DNA of 23,733 nt, taken from positions 1 through 23,733 of the forward strand of contig JBBRLG010000037.1 in the NCBI GenBank assembly GCA_038231495.1, in the 5' to 3' direction. The notes under the pieces were generated by a model. The model was not told where the DNA came from, did no database searches, and saw nothing but the letters and a program-made list of their open reading frames with translations. A program made the translations under genes and the position numbers. This DNA comes from JBBRLG01 sp038231495 (GTDB lineage Bacteria; Planctomycetota; Planctomycetia; Gemmatales; Gemmataceae). The first letter of the stretch is position 1. Each line of letters starts with the position of its first letter. Positions 15,260 through 23,229 of the stretch are shown piece by piece.

Positions 15260-16414
15260 ATGCCGTTTCCTGTGCCAACGCCGTTCGCATTTTTCCGGCT
15301 GGACGCCCTGTGGCCGGTCTTCGTGCCCTGCGCGCTCGGCGTCGCCGCGATCTTTCTGCTATTGCCGCGGCCGCGCAAGGGCCGCACAACCTTGTTTGGC
15401 GTACTCCTGGGCGGCGTGGCTCTGCTGGGCGTCGCGAACGTCACCCGCACCGGCCTGTTGTCGCCGGAAACCGTGCTGTTCTACACCTTCGCGGGCCTTG
15501 CCATCGTCTCCGGCGCGCTGCTCGTCACCCAGCAGCACCCGGCGCGGGCGGCGCTGTCGTTCGCCCTCGTCGTGCTGAGTACCTCCGGCCTGTTCTTGCT
15601 GCTGGCCGCGCCGTTTCTCATGGCCGCGACCATCATCATTTACGCCGGGGCGATCATCGTCACATTCCTGTTCGTCCTGATGCTCGCCTCGCAGGCCGGC
15701 AGCACGGACGCCGACGCTCGGACGCGCGAGCCATTGCTAGCCACGGCCCTCGGCTTCCTGCTGCTCGGCTGTTTGATCTATGTGCTTCAGGTGAGCTATG
15801 CCAGTAACGACGAGCACAACCTCGTGCTGGCGATCCAGAAGCAAATCGACCAGACGCGGGACAAAAAGGCTCAGCTGTCGCAGAACAACATTAAGTCGTT
15901 AAAGGACTATCCGACCAAGGTAATGGCCGAAATCGTCAAGGACAGTACAGACGCCAACGCCCAAGGACAAGTTGGTGGTAGCGCCCACGAGTCGGCCGAA
16001 ATCCAGCGGCAACTCGATCAAGCCTATATTGATTGGCCGAACGTCGATGTCGATACTACAACCGTGGAGGATCTGCGCGTAGCCTTGACGAAACTCGAAG
16101 CGACTTTGCAAGTAACGTTGCTACGCGCTCAGCAGCAGCACGGCTGGCTTTTGCCGAACGCACCGGATCGGAACATCGTGTCGAACCTCAGCGGCCCGGC
16201 AGCCGTGGTGCCTAACCAGGGCAATGAAACCTCCTGGCGTTACGACGACGAGCAGCGCCCTCCCATGCCGGCGGACAACTCGGCGTACCTCGGCCGGTCG
16301 CTGTTCACTGACTTTTTGCTGCCCGTCGAACTGGGCGGCGTCTTGCTGCTGGTCGCCACCATCGGCGCCATCGCCATCGCCCACCGGCGCACCACCCCCG
16401 CGAGGGTTCCATGA
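15260..16414 (+). CDS. nuoJ: NADH-quinone oxidoreductase subunit J, greatly enlarged
   Basis: 384 residues against about 165-200 normally. The conserved core starts near residue 68 (SPETVLFYTFAGLAIVSGAL) and includes the pi-bulge helix ATIIIYAGAIIVTFLFVLML (123-142), important in coupling. Two additions stand out: about 65 N-terminal residues with one or two extra hydrophobic segments, and a hydrophilic insertion at about 183-350 before the last helix, LLPVELGGVLLLVATIGAIA. By family topology the insertion is periplasmic. It is rich in Gln, Lys and Asp with likely helices, and its DNA looks less GC-rich than the flanks. Start ATG 15260 with AGAGG before it; the longer upstream frame overlaps nuoI and is rejected. 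It overlaps nuoK by four bases. Confidence 0.92.
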   Translation: MPFPVPTPFAFFRLDALWPVFVPCALGVAAIFLLLPRPRKGRTTLFGVLLGGVALLGVANVTRTGLLSPETVLFYTFAGLAIVSGALLVTQQHPARAALSFALVVLSTSGLFLLLAAPFLMAATIIIYAGAIIVTFLFVLMLASQAGSTDADARTREPLLATALGFLLLGCLIYVLQVSYASNDEHNLVLAIQKQIDQTRDKKAQLSQNNIKSLKDYPTKVMAEIVKDSTDANAQGQVGGSAHESAEIQRQLDQAYIDWPNVDVDTTTVEDLRVALTKLEATLQVTLLRAQQQHGWLLPNAPDRNIVSNLSGPAAVVPNQGNETSWRYDDEQRPPMPADNSAYLGRSLFTDFLLPVELGGVLLLVATIGAIAIAHRRTTPARVP

Positions 16415-16839
16415 TCGGCATCCCGCTCCACCACTACCTGGTCGTCGGTGCCGTGCTGTTCTGCCTCGGCCTGATCGGCTTCCTCACGCGCCGCAACCTC
16501 ATCATCATGTTCCTGTGCGCCGAGATGATGCTGCAAGGCGTCGCGATCAACCTCGTGGCGTTCGCCCGCTTCCGCGGCAACCTGCAAGGGCAGGCGTTTA
16601 CCCTGTTTATCCTCACCGTGGCGGCGTGTGAAGCGGCGATCGCGCTGGCGCTCATCCTGATGCTGTTCAAGCGCCGCGGTTCGCTTGACGTGAGTCTGTG
16701 GCAGGACTTGCGCGAAGCCGGGCAAGAAGAGAACGTGGATGAGGAGCCGCTGCCGACCGCGCCGACGGCAGTGCCGGACCCGGTCCTCACGCCGTCCGGG
16801 CTGGAACCCGCACACCGACAAGAGACGACGCATGTCTGA
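16411..16839 (+). CDS. nuoK: NADH-quinone oxidoreductase subunit K with C-terminal tail
   Basis: 142 residues against about 100 normally. Three helices make up the conserved part. The two membrane glutamates of the proton path are present: Glu38 in LCAEMMLQGVAINL and Glu74 in AACEAAIALAL. After residue 95 there is an extra tail of about 45 residues rich in Glu, Pro and Thr, probably disordered and cytoplasmic. It starts at the ATGA overlap with nuoJ and ends overlapping nuoL by 8 bases. Confidence 0.95.
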   Translation: MIGIPLHHYLVVGAVLFCLGLIGFLTRRNLIIMFLCAEMMLQGVAINLVAFARFRGNLQGQAFTLFILTVAACEAAIALALILMLFKRRGSLDVSLWQDLREAGQEENVDEEPLPTAPTAVPDPVLTPSGLEPAHRQETTHV

Positions 16840-18901
16840 CATGTACGCCTACCTCTGGCTGATCCCAACGCTGCCGCTGTTGGCCAGTGCCGCGACCGCC
16901 CTGCTCGGCCCGAAGGTGCTGAGGCAGCACAGCCACTGGCCGTGCGTGCTGGCGGTCGCCGGGTCGTGCGTGCTGGCCGTCCTGGCGTTCGCGCAATCCT
17001 ACGGCCACGAACACGCGCACAGCCACCTGTATTTCACGCTATTCCAGGCCGGCCAGGTCCACGTCGATTTCGCGCTGCGGGGCGATTCGCTGACGCAGAT
17101 CATGCTGGTGATGGTCACCTTCATCGGCACGCTCATCGCGATCTTCGCCGCGGGCTACATGGACGGCGACCCCGGTTACCCGCGATTCTTCGCGTCGGTC
17201 GCGCTCTTCATCGCGGCCATGACGCTGCTCGTCCTGGGCGACAACCTGGTCCTGCTCTATGCGGGCTGGGAGGGCGTCGGCCTGTGCAGCTACCTGCTGA
17301 TCGGCTTCTGGTTCACGAAGCCCGCGGCGGCGGACGCGGCGCGCAAGGCGTTCCTCGTCACGCGCATCGGCGACGCGGGGTTCATGCTCGGCATCCTGCT
17401 CGTGTGGGCCAGCTTCGGCTATCACCTCGATTACGACGGCATTTTCCGCGAAGTCCAACGGCAGTACGACGCCGGGCAACTCGACCCGAACCTGATTTTT
17501 TGGGTGTGTTTCCTGCTGTTCTGCGGGGCGGCGGGCAAGTCGGCGCAATTCCCGCTGCACGTCTGGTTGCCCGACGCGATGGAAGGCCCGACGCCGGTCA
17601 GCGCGCTCATCCACGCCGCCACGATGGTCACGGCTGGCGTCTACCTGGTGGCCCGCTTCACGCCGCTGTTCGTCCTGTCGCCGGGGGCGCAACTGCTGGT
17701 CGCCTCCATCGGTGGTTTCACGGCGCTCTTCGCGGCCCTGATCGCGCTGACTCAGAACGACCTGAAGCGCGTCCTGGCTTACTCGACGCTCAGCCAACTC
17801 GGCTACATGTTCCTGGCCCTCGGCTCGGCGGTCCGCGAGGAGGGCGGCAGCAAGGCGAACACCCTGACGACGTTCGCCGTGGCCGCCGCCCTGTTTCACC
17901 TATTCACGCACGCCTTTTTCAAGGCGCTCTTGTTCCTCAGCGCCGGCAGCGTCATGCACGCGATGGGCAACGTCATCGACATGCGCCGCTTCGGCGGGTT
18001 GCGCAAGGTGTTGCCGCACACGCACTGGACGTTCTTGTGCGGGGCGCTGGCGCTGGCCGGCGTGCCGTTGCTGTCCGGCTTCTGGAGCAAGGACGAAATC
18101 CTCGATGCAACCTACGAGGCCAGCCACACGCACGGCGCGTACAGCGGCTTCTACCTCCTACTGTTCGCCGCGGGCTTGGTGACGGCGGCGCTGACGGCTT
18201 TCTACACGTTTCGGGTCTACTTCATGACCTTTTGGGGCGAGTTGCGTGTGCCGCCGGAGGCCGGCCAGCACGGCGACGACGCGCACGGCCACCACGAACC
18301 CGCCGCCCACCGTCAACGGGACGTGGAGCCGCATCACCCGCCCGGCCAGGGGCAGGCGCACGAATCGCCTTACCTGATGACCGTGCCGCTCATGGTCCTG
18401 GCCGTTTTCGCGCTCTTCGTGGGCATCGTCCTCGGCCCGCTGACCGGCAACAGCTTCGCGCACTTCCTTCAGGAAACGCTGACGCACGAGCCGTACGGTT
18501 TCGGCGAGATTCCGCACGCCATGAACTTCGCCATGATGGGCGTCAGTTCGGTCCTTGCCCTGGGCGGCATCGCGTTGGCCTACTACTTCTACGTCGCCCA
18601 GCCACTGCTGCCGCGCAAGCTCGCCACGCAGATGCAAAGCCTCTACCAGCTGTCGCTCAACAAGTTTTACATCGACGAGTTGTACCAGGCGATTTTCCTG
18701 AAGCCGCTGCACGCCGTGACGCGGTTTGCCAAAACGCTCGACCAGTACGGCATCGATAGCGTGGTGGACCTCATCGGCCAGACGCCGCGGCTGCTCGGCG
18801 GCTTGTTCCAGCCGGTGCAGAACGGCCTGGTGCAATACTACGCCCTCACCATGATGGTGGGCCTGGTCGTCTTCCTTATTGCGCTCATCCGCAACCTCTA
18901 G
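16832..18901 (+). CDS. nuoL: NADH-quinone oxidoreductase subunit L
   Basis: 689 residues, somewhat above the 610-650 usual. Distal antiporter-like proton pump subunit with the long lateral helix. Conserved blocks: LLYAGWEGVGLCSYLLIGFW (glutamate of helix 5), GKSAQFPLHVWLPDAMEGPT (the helix 7 lysine), and LFHLFTHAFFKALLFLSAGS. A His-rich segment (GDDAHGHHEP to HHPPGQGQAH, about residues 480-515) enlarges the loop before helix 13. The C-terminal SLNKFYIDELYQ and final helix are present. Start ATG 16832 overlaps the nuoK stop; ATG 16841 is an alternative. It is followed by a 152-base spacer full of inverted repeats. Confidence 0.96.
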   Translation: MSDMYAYLWLIPTLPLLASAATALLGPKVLRQHSHWPCVLAVAGSCVLAVLAFAQSYGHEHAHSHLYFTLFQAGQVHVDFALRGDSLTQIMLVMVTFIGTLIAIFAAGYMDGDPGYPRFFASVALFIAAMTLLVLGDNLVLLYAGWEGVGLCSYLLIGFWFTKPAAADAARKAFLVTRIGDAGFMLGILLVWASFGYHLDYDGIFREVQRQYDAGQLDPNLIFWVCFLLFCGAAGKSAQFPLHVWLPDAMEGPTPVSALIHAATMVTAGVYLVARFTPLFVLSPGAQLLVASIGGFTALFAALIALTQNDLKRVLAYSTLSQLGYMFLALGSAVREEGGSKANTLTTFAVAAALFHLFTHAFFKALLFLSAGSVMHAMGNVIDMRRFGGLRKVLPHTHWTFLCGALALAGVPLLSGFWSKDEILDATYEASHTHGAYSGFYLLLFAAGLVTAALTAFYTFRVYFMTFWGELRVPPEAGQHGDDAHGHHEPAAHRQRDVEPHHPPGQGQAHESPYLMTVPLMVLAVFALFVGIVLGPLTGNSFAHFLQETLTHEPYGFGEIPHAMNFAMMGVSSVLALGGIALAYYFYVAQPLLPRKLATQMQSLYQLSLNKFYIDELYQAIFLKPLHAVTRFAKTLDQYGIDSVVDLIGQTPRLLGGLFQPVQNGLVQYYALTMMVGLVVFLIALIRNL

Positions 18902-18914
18902 GAATAACCATTGA

Positions 18915-19042
18915 CTCCCCCCCTTACGAAGGGGGGGTAGGGGGGGTGGAAAGAGCCATGACCGAGTACTGCAATCGTTCTTGACCCCCCCTACCCCCCC
19001 TTCGTAAGGGGGGGAGAAGTTGATGCCGGTGAACGGTTAACG
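18915..19042. repeat. 33-bp G/C-run inverted repeat element, copy 2
   Basis: Arms 18915-18947 and 18984-19016 are perfect reverse complements, 33 bp each, separated by 36 bases. Each arm has two runs of seven G or C separated by TA, plus a 7-bp TTACGAA/TTCGTAA between C and G runs. The right arm and the following CCGGTGAACGGTTA match the repeat at 31-97. It fills the nuoL-nuoM spacer and ends about 11 bases before the nuoM ATG. The paired G7 runs could form a G-quadruplex on either strand. It has the look of a MITE-type element, but no target-site duplication is evident. Confidence 0.85.
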
Positions 19043-19053
19043 TTAGGATTGCC

Positions 19054-20871
19054 ATGTTCGACTACTCGTTGCTCCTGGTCGTCATGCTCGCGCTCCCTGC
19101 GGTCGCGGCGGTCGTCGTCGCGCTGCTGGGGTTTCTCGAACCCGAACAGCGCGGGCCGGCAGCCCGCTGGGTCAGCCTCGCCGCTACGACGGTTTGCCTC
19201 CTTCTGGCTGTGATCCTCGCCATCCACTTCGCGGGGCTGGAGCGCACCGAGGGCATGGAGAACGCCAGCGGCTTTCGGCCGGAGTTGGTCCGCGTCTACC
19301 CCTTGTTGCAACTGCCGTTCGCGGGCACGCCCGCGCCGACGATCCAGTTTTACGTCGGCCTCGACGGCCTCAACGTCTGGCTCGTCGTGCTCACGGCGCT
19401 GTTGATGGTGCCGAGCGTCCTCGTTTCCTGGACCGCGATCAAGGAGCGGCCGACCGAGTTTTACGCCTGGCTGCTGGCGTTGCAAGCCGGCCTGTTCGGC
19501 GTGTTTCTGTCGTTCGACATCGTGCTCTTTTACGTCTTCTTCGAGTTGACGCTGGTGCCGTTGTTCTTCCTCATCGGCATCTGGGGCGGGCCGCAACGGC
19601 AGTACGCGGCCCGCAAGTTCTTTGTCTTCACGCTGACCGGCAGCCTCATCACGCTGCTAGGCGTCTTTGGCATCGTGCTGACGTTGGCCCAGTTTTCGCC
19701 CGCCCCGAGGGTTGCGCCGAAGCCGCTGACGTTTGCCATCCCGGAACTCGTGGCCGGCGTGAAAGACCTCAACGAGCGCCTGCCCGCCCAGGTCAACAAG
19801 GCGCGCGCCGAGTTGACCCAGACGACGACCGACCGTCCGCCCGCGCCTGCCGACGCAATCAAGGACGCCGAGGCCAAGGTAAAGGCGGCGGAGGACAAGC
19901 TGGCGTTCTGGCAGGGCGTGCAGTTCTGGGTTTTCCTGGCGATGATGGCCGGCTTCGCGATCAAGGTGCCGTTGGTGCCGTTTCACACCTGGCTGCCGCT
20001 GGCCCACACCGAGGCACCGACCGCGGGCAGTGTGTTGCTCGCCGGGCTGCTGCTCAAGATCGGCAGCTATGGTTTCCTGCGGCTGTGTGTGCCGTTGGCC
20101 CCCTATGCCAGTCTCCATTTCGGCGCGCCGGTCATCGGCTGGCTGGCAGTCATCGGCATCCTGTACGGCGCGCTGTGCGCCTTCGCCCAGGACGACATCA
20201 AGAAGCTGGTGGCGTACAGCAGCGTGAGCCACCTCGGTTACTGCATGCTCGGCTTGTTTGCCTTAAACGAAGCGGGCCTGACGGGCAGTCTCTTGCAGAT
20301 GATTAACCACGGCCTGTCCACGGGCGGTCTGTTCCTCCTGGTCGGTATGCTCTACGAGCGCTACCACACGCGCAAGATGGCGGACTACGGCGGCATGGCG
20401 ACGAAGCTCAAGCTGCTGGCGGCGCTCATGGTGTTCATGGGCATGTCGAGCGTGGCATTGCCGGGGCTGAACGGCTTCTGGGGCGAGTACGCCATCCTGT
20501 CGGGCATGTACACCTTCGGCGGGCCGGAGGTGTCGGGCCGGTTGCTAGTCTACCTGGCGGCCGGCGGCATCGTCCTGGGCGCGCTGTACACGCTGACGAT
20601 GCTGCGGCGCGTGTTTTTCGGCGAGTTCCACGAGCCGCACCACGACGGCCACGGGCCGGTGGCGGACTTGAATCCGCGTGAACTGCTGGCCCTGGCGCCG
20701 TTGGTCGTCGTGTGCATCGGCCTGGGCGTGTATCCCAATGCGTTCACCGTGCCGGCGGCACCGGATTTGAAATTCGTCGCGCGGATCGTGGCGGACGAGC
20801 GGGCGCAGGGGAATGTAGTGCCGACCATCAAGACAGCCCAGGCGGATAGGTCGCCGGTTGCGGCGGAGTAG
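19054..20871 (+). CDS. nuoM: NADH-quinone oxidoreductase subunit M with a ~70-residue extra loop
   Basis: 605 residues against about 490-510 normally. Antiporter-like proton pump subunit. Conserved blocks: VFFELTLVPLFFLIGIWGG (helix 5 glutamate), GFAIKVPLVPFHTWLPLAH (helix 7 lysine), YSSVSHLGYCMLG and NHGLSTGGLFLLVG. Between helix 6 and helix 7, about residues 212-286, there is a hydrophilic Ala/Lys/Glu-rich insertion with predicted coiled-coil character (DAIKDAEAKVKAAEDKL), absent from ordinary NuoM and periplasmic by family topology. The start lies directly after the inverted-repeat element, with no strong ribosome site (TTAGGATT about 6 bases upstream). nuoN follows after 9 bases. Confidence 0.95.
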   Translation: MFDYSLLLVVMLALPAVAAVVVALLGFLEPEQRGPAARWVSLAATTVCLLLAVILAIHFAGLERTEGMENASGFRPELVRVYPLLQLPFAGTPAPTIQFYVGLDGLNVWLVVLTALLMVPSVLVSWTAIKERPTEFYAWLLALQAGLFGVFLSFDIVLFYVFFELTLVPLFFLIGIWGGPQRQYAARKFFVFTLTGSLITLLGVFGIVLTLAQFSPAPRVAPKPLTFAIPELVAGVKDLNERLPAQVNKARAELTQTTTDRPPAPADAIKDAEAKVKAAEDKLAFWQGVQFWVFLAMMAGFAIKVPLVPFHTWLPLAHTEAPTAGSVLLAGLLLKIGSYGFLRLCVPLAPYASLHFGAPVIGWLAVIGILYGALCAFAQDDIKKLVAYSSVSHLGYCMLGLFALNEAGLTGSLLQMINHGLSTGGLFLLVGMLYERYHTRKMADYGGMATKLKLLAALMVFMGMSSVALPGLNGFWGEYAILSGMYTFGGPEVSGRLLVYLAAGGIVLGALYTLTMLRRVFFGEFHEPHHDGHGPVADLNPRELLALAPLVVVCIGLGVYPNAFTVPAAPDLKFVARIVADERAQGNVVPTIKTAQADRSPVAAE

Positions 20872-20880
20872 GAGAATCGC

Positions 20881-22575
20881 GTGGACACGTTTTATAACGC
20901 CCTGACCGGCTACATCCAGCACCTGGTGCCGGAAGCGGTCCTCCTCGTCGCCGCCTGCGTCTTCTTCCTGGCCGGAACCTGGCACGCGAAGCGCGACACC
21001 TACGGCTTGCTGGCCCTGGTGGCCCTGGCCGGTGCCGGCCTCGCCCTGTGGTTTTCCCACCCGCCCGTCTACACCGCCGACACCGACAAGGCGTCGCACG
21101 ACCTCGCCCAGACCGCCCTCTTTTCGGGGCCGGTCGTCTTCGACAACCTGAGCTTCTTCGTCCGCGCCCTTGCCCTCGCCGGCGCCGCGGTTCTCGTGCT
21201 GTTCAGCTGGCAGGAGGTGGACGACGAACACGCCGCGGAATACCACGCCTGCCTGCTCATCATCACGGCCGGCCTCTGTCTCACCGGGGCCGCCAACGAA
21301 CTCGTGACGCTGTTCCTGGCACTCGAACTCATCAGCATTCCGACTTACGTCCTGCTCTACCTGCCGCGCTCCGACGAGCCGTCGCAGGAGGCGGCCATGA
21401 AATACTTCCTCCTCAGCGTGTTTTCGTCGGCGTTTTTACTGTTCGGTTTCAGCTACCTCTACGGCATCACCGGCACCACCAACCTCGCGGAATTCACCGA
21501 CGCGCTGACGAAGGCCCGTAGCCTCGGACCGCTGGCGACGCCGGGCCTGTCGATGGTCGCGCTCATCATGCTGGTCGCGGGCCTCGGCTTCAAGATCACC
21601 GCCGTGCCGTTCCACTTTTACGCGCCGGACGTGTACCAGGGCACGTCGGCCGGCAACGCCGGCTTGCTCGCGTTCGTGCCGAAAGTCGCGGGTTTCGTGG
21701 CCCTCATTCGCTTGCTCGGCTTCGTCACCGACGACGTGCTGACCGTGCGCGAGGCGGACCACTTCGCCAGCACGATCCAGGGCTTCGCGGGCCGGGGCGA
21801 AGTGCTCGGCAACCAGGTGTCGGTGGTACTGTGGATCCTCGCCGCGGTGACGATGACGCTCGGCAACCTCCTGGCACTGTTGCAAGACAACATCAAACGG
21901 CTGCTCGCGTATTCGAGCGTGGCCCACGCCGGCTACATGCTGGTCGGCCTGGCGACGGCGTCGGCACTGGTCCGCGACGGCAGCGTCGTCACCGGCGGCG
22001 TCGAGGGCGTGTTGTTCTACCTCGTGGCCTACGGCGCGATGACGCTGGGGGCCTTCGCCGTGCTCAGTTACCTCGGCACACCGGAGCGGCCGATCAACCA
22101 GATCGAGGACCTGGCCGGCCTGTCGCGCAGCCACCCGGTCGTCGCACTGATGATGGCGATCTTCCTGTTCAGCCTCCTCGGCATCCCGCTGACGGCGGGC
22201 TTCATGGGCAAGGTTTTCCTCTTCTGGGGGCCGATGGGCCTGGTGCCGCGGCCGGAGGTCGAAGGGGCGATGGACCAGTACCTGCTGAACGTCGGCCTGG
22301 CGGTGATCGGCATGCTCAACGCGGCCATCGGCGGCTGGTACTACCTGCGGGTCGTTGCCGTCATGTACTTGCGCGAACCTGCCGAGCCGCGCGCGCCGAC
22401 GCGAGCCTGGCCGGCTTTGGGGGCCGTCGTCGTCTGCGCCGCCGTCACGCTCCTGTTCGGCGTTTACACCGCACCTCTCCTGAATGCCGTCCAGTTGACG
22501 GACCACCCCGCCTTGCAGCAACCCGCCGGCGCGGCCAATCCGGTCCCCGGCGACGAGAGGGCGGCGGCGCGCTGA
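20881..22575 (+). CDS. nuoN: NADH-quinone oxidoreductase subunit N
   Basis: 564 residues against about 480-500 normally. Third antiporter-like proton pump subunit. Conserved blocks: LFLALELISIPTYVLLYLPR (helix 5 glutamate), GLGFKITAVPFHFYAPDVYQ (helix 7 lysine), DNIKRLLAYSSVAHAGYMLV (helix 8 and its start) and GIPLTAGFMGK. Extra length lies in the loop near residues 280-310 and in a Pro/Ala-rich C-terminus. The start is GTG 20881, with TAGGAG 5 bases upstream at the nuoM stop. It is the last nuo gene; I see no strong terminator directly after it. Confidence 0.96.
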   Translation: MDTFYNALTGYIQHLVPEAVLLVAACVFFLAGTWHAKRDTYGLLALVALAGAGLALWFSHPPVYTADTDKASHDLAQTALFSGPVVFDNLSFFVRALALAGAAVLVLFSWQEVDDEHAAEYHACLLIITAGLCLTGAANELVTLFLALELISIPTYVLLYLPRSDEPSQEAAMKYFLLSVFSSAFLLFGFSYLYGITGTTNLAEFTDALTKARSLGPLATPGLSMVALIMLVAGLGFKITAVPFHFYAPDVYQGTSAGNAGLLAFVPKVAGFVALIRLLGFVTDDVLTVREADHFASTIQGFAGRGEVLGNQVSVVLWILAAVTMTLGNLLALLQDNIKRLLAYSSVAHAGYMLVGLATASALVRDGSVVTGGVEGVLFYLVAYGAMTLGAFAVLSYLGTPERPINQIEDLAGLSRSHPVVALMMAIFLFSLLGIPLTAGFMGKVFLFWGPMGLVPRPEVEGAMDQYLLNVGLAVIGMLNAAIGGWYYLRVVAVMYLREPAEPRAPTRAWPALGAVVVCAAVTLLFGVYTAPLLNAVQLTDHPALQQPAGAANPVPGDERAAAR

Positions 22576-22965
22576 AGAGGGTGGCAAATCTTTCGGGACT
22601 GTGTGGTGGTCGCCGGGGGGAGTCGTCCGCCACGCCGCGCGTGCCAATCGTTGGCCACCAGCGACCCCTTTGGATGACGACCGGGCCTGTCCGACCCTAG
22701 CCAAGCCAATCCACATATGGCGAGGGTCGAACCGCTTTTGCGCAAACGCTCTGCGCAAGACAGCCGTAAACCCTTTTTCAGTATGCGCTTACACATCACC
22801 ACCGACGCCGGATCGACCCTCGCCACGAAAAAGGCCGACCCTTGCCAAAGGCGGCGTCCAATAATGAATGCGGCACCCGGTGCCTAGCGACTCGGCGCGA
22901 GCCCTAGCTGTTCGGCGCCGGTATGGATAATCAGTAGTTCGGCGGCAAAATGCGGAGGTGACGAG
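22576..22965. other. 390-base non-coding stretch after nuoN with short repeats
   Basis: No convincing gene on either strand. It holds GTGGCAAATCTTTCGGG at 22581-22597 (repeated at 23597), four copies of CGACCCTNGCCA, and a 7-bp stem (22738-22744 with 22752-22758) followed 15 bases later by a T-run at 22774-22778, which might be a weak terminator for the nuo operon. Confidence 0.5.
22692..22847. repeat. Four copies of CGACCCTNGCCA
   Basis: Copies at 22692-22703 (+), 22718-22729 (-), 22814-22825 (+) and 22836-22847 (+). The second and third form a 13-bp perfect inverted repeat (22718-22730 with 22813-22825). Only the central N differs between copies. The arrangement resembles a cluster of protein binding sites, but no nearby regulator or recombinase is visible. 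Confidence 0.7.
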
Positions 22966-23169
22966 ATGAGGGACATCTACTTCTTCAAATGCGGTGGCAA
23001 CAGCCCCTATCACGCCTGGGAATACGGCGACTTCAACATTGAGAGGCACTAACGGGAGGAGCCAGGCTTCCAAGTCGTGAAGATCTTCCCAGCAGGCACG
23101 ACTGATGAGGAAATCATCAAGTTTGCTCGTGAAAATGGATACCCACTGCTCCCGGGGCTTCAGAAGTAG
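22966..23169 (+). pseudogene. Small gene with an in-frame TAA, function unknown
   Basis: GGAGGTG stands about 6 bases before the ATG at 22966. The frame reads MRDIYFFKCGGNSPYHAWEY up to codon 28, then TAA at 23050-23052. It continues in the same frame with protein-like sequence (EEPGFQVVKIFPAG, TTDEEIIKFARENG) to TAG at 23167-23169. The total would be 67 codons plus stop. Continuity on both sides of a single stop suggests a point-mutated gene or a sequencing error. I do not recognise the family. A real 28-residue peptide is the other possibility. Confidence 0.55.
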
Positions 23170-23198
23170 CCACGCGGCGAGCCGGTAGATCGGGGCCG

Positions 23199-23207
23199 TG
23201 GTACAAT
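23199..23207 (+). promoter_or_regulatory. Possible extended -10 promoter for the DUF433 gene
   Basis: TGGTACAAT has the TGN extension directly before a TACAAT hexamer, 22 bases ahead of the antitoxin ATG. No good -35 box is seen at the expected distance. Match by eye only. Confidence 0.3.
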
Positions 23208-23229
23208 CATTCAGGGAAGGAGGAATGCG

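Noticed and set aside
22692..22847. CRISPR array
   Set aside because: Repeats are only 12 bp, irregularly spaced and in mixed orientation, with no cas genes.
22601..22864. 87-residue open frame on the + strand after nuoN
   Set aside because: No domain, odd composition, no ribosome site, and it spans the 12-bp repeats; treated as non-coding.
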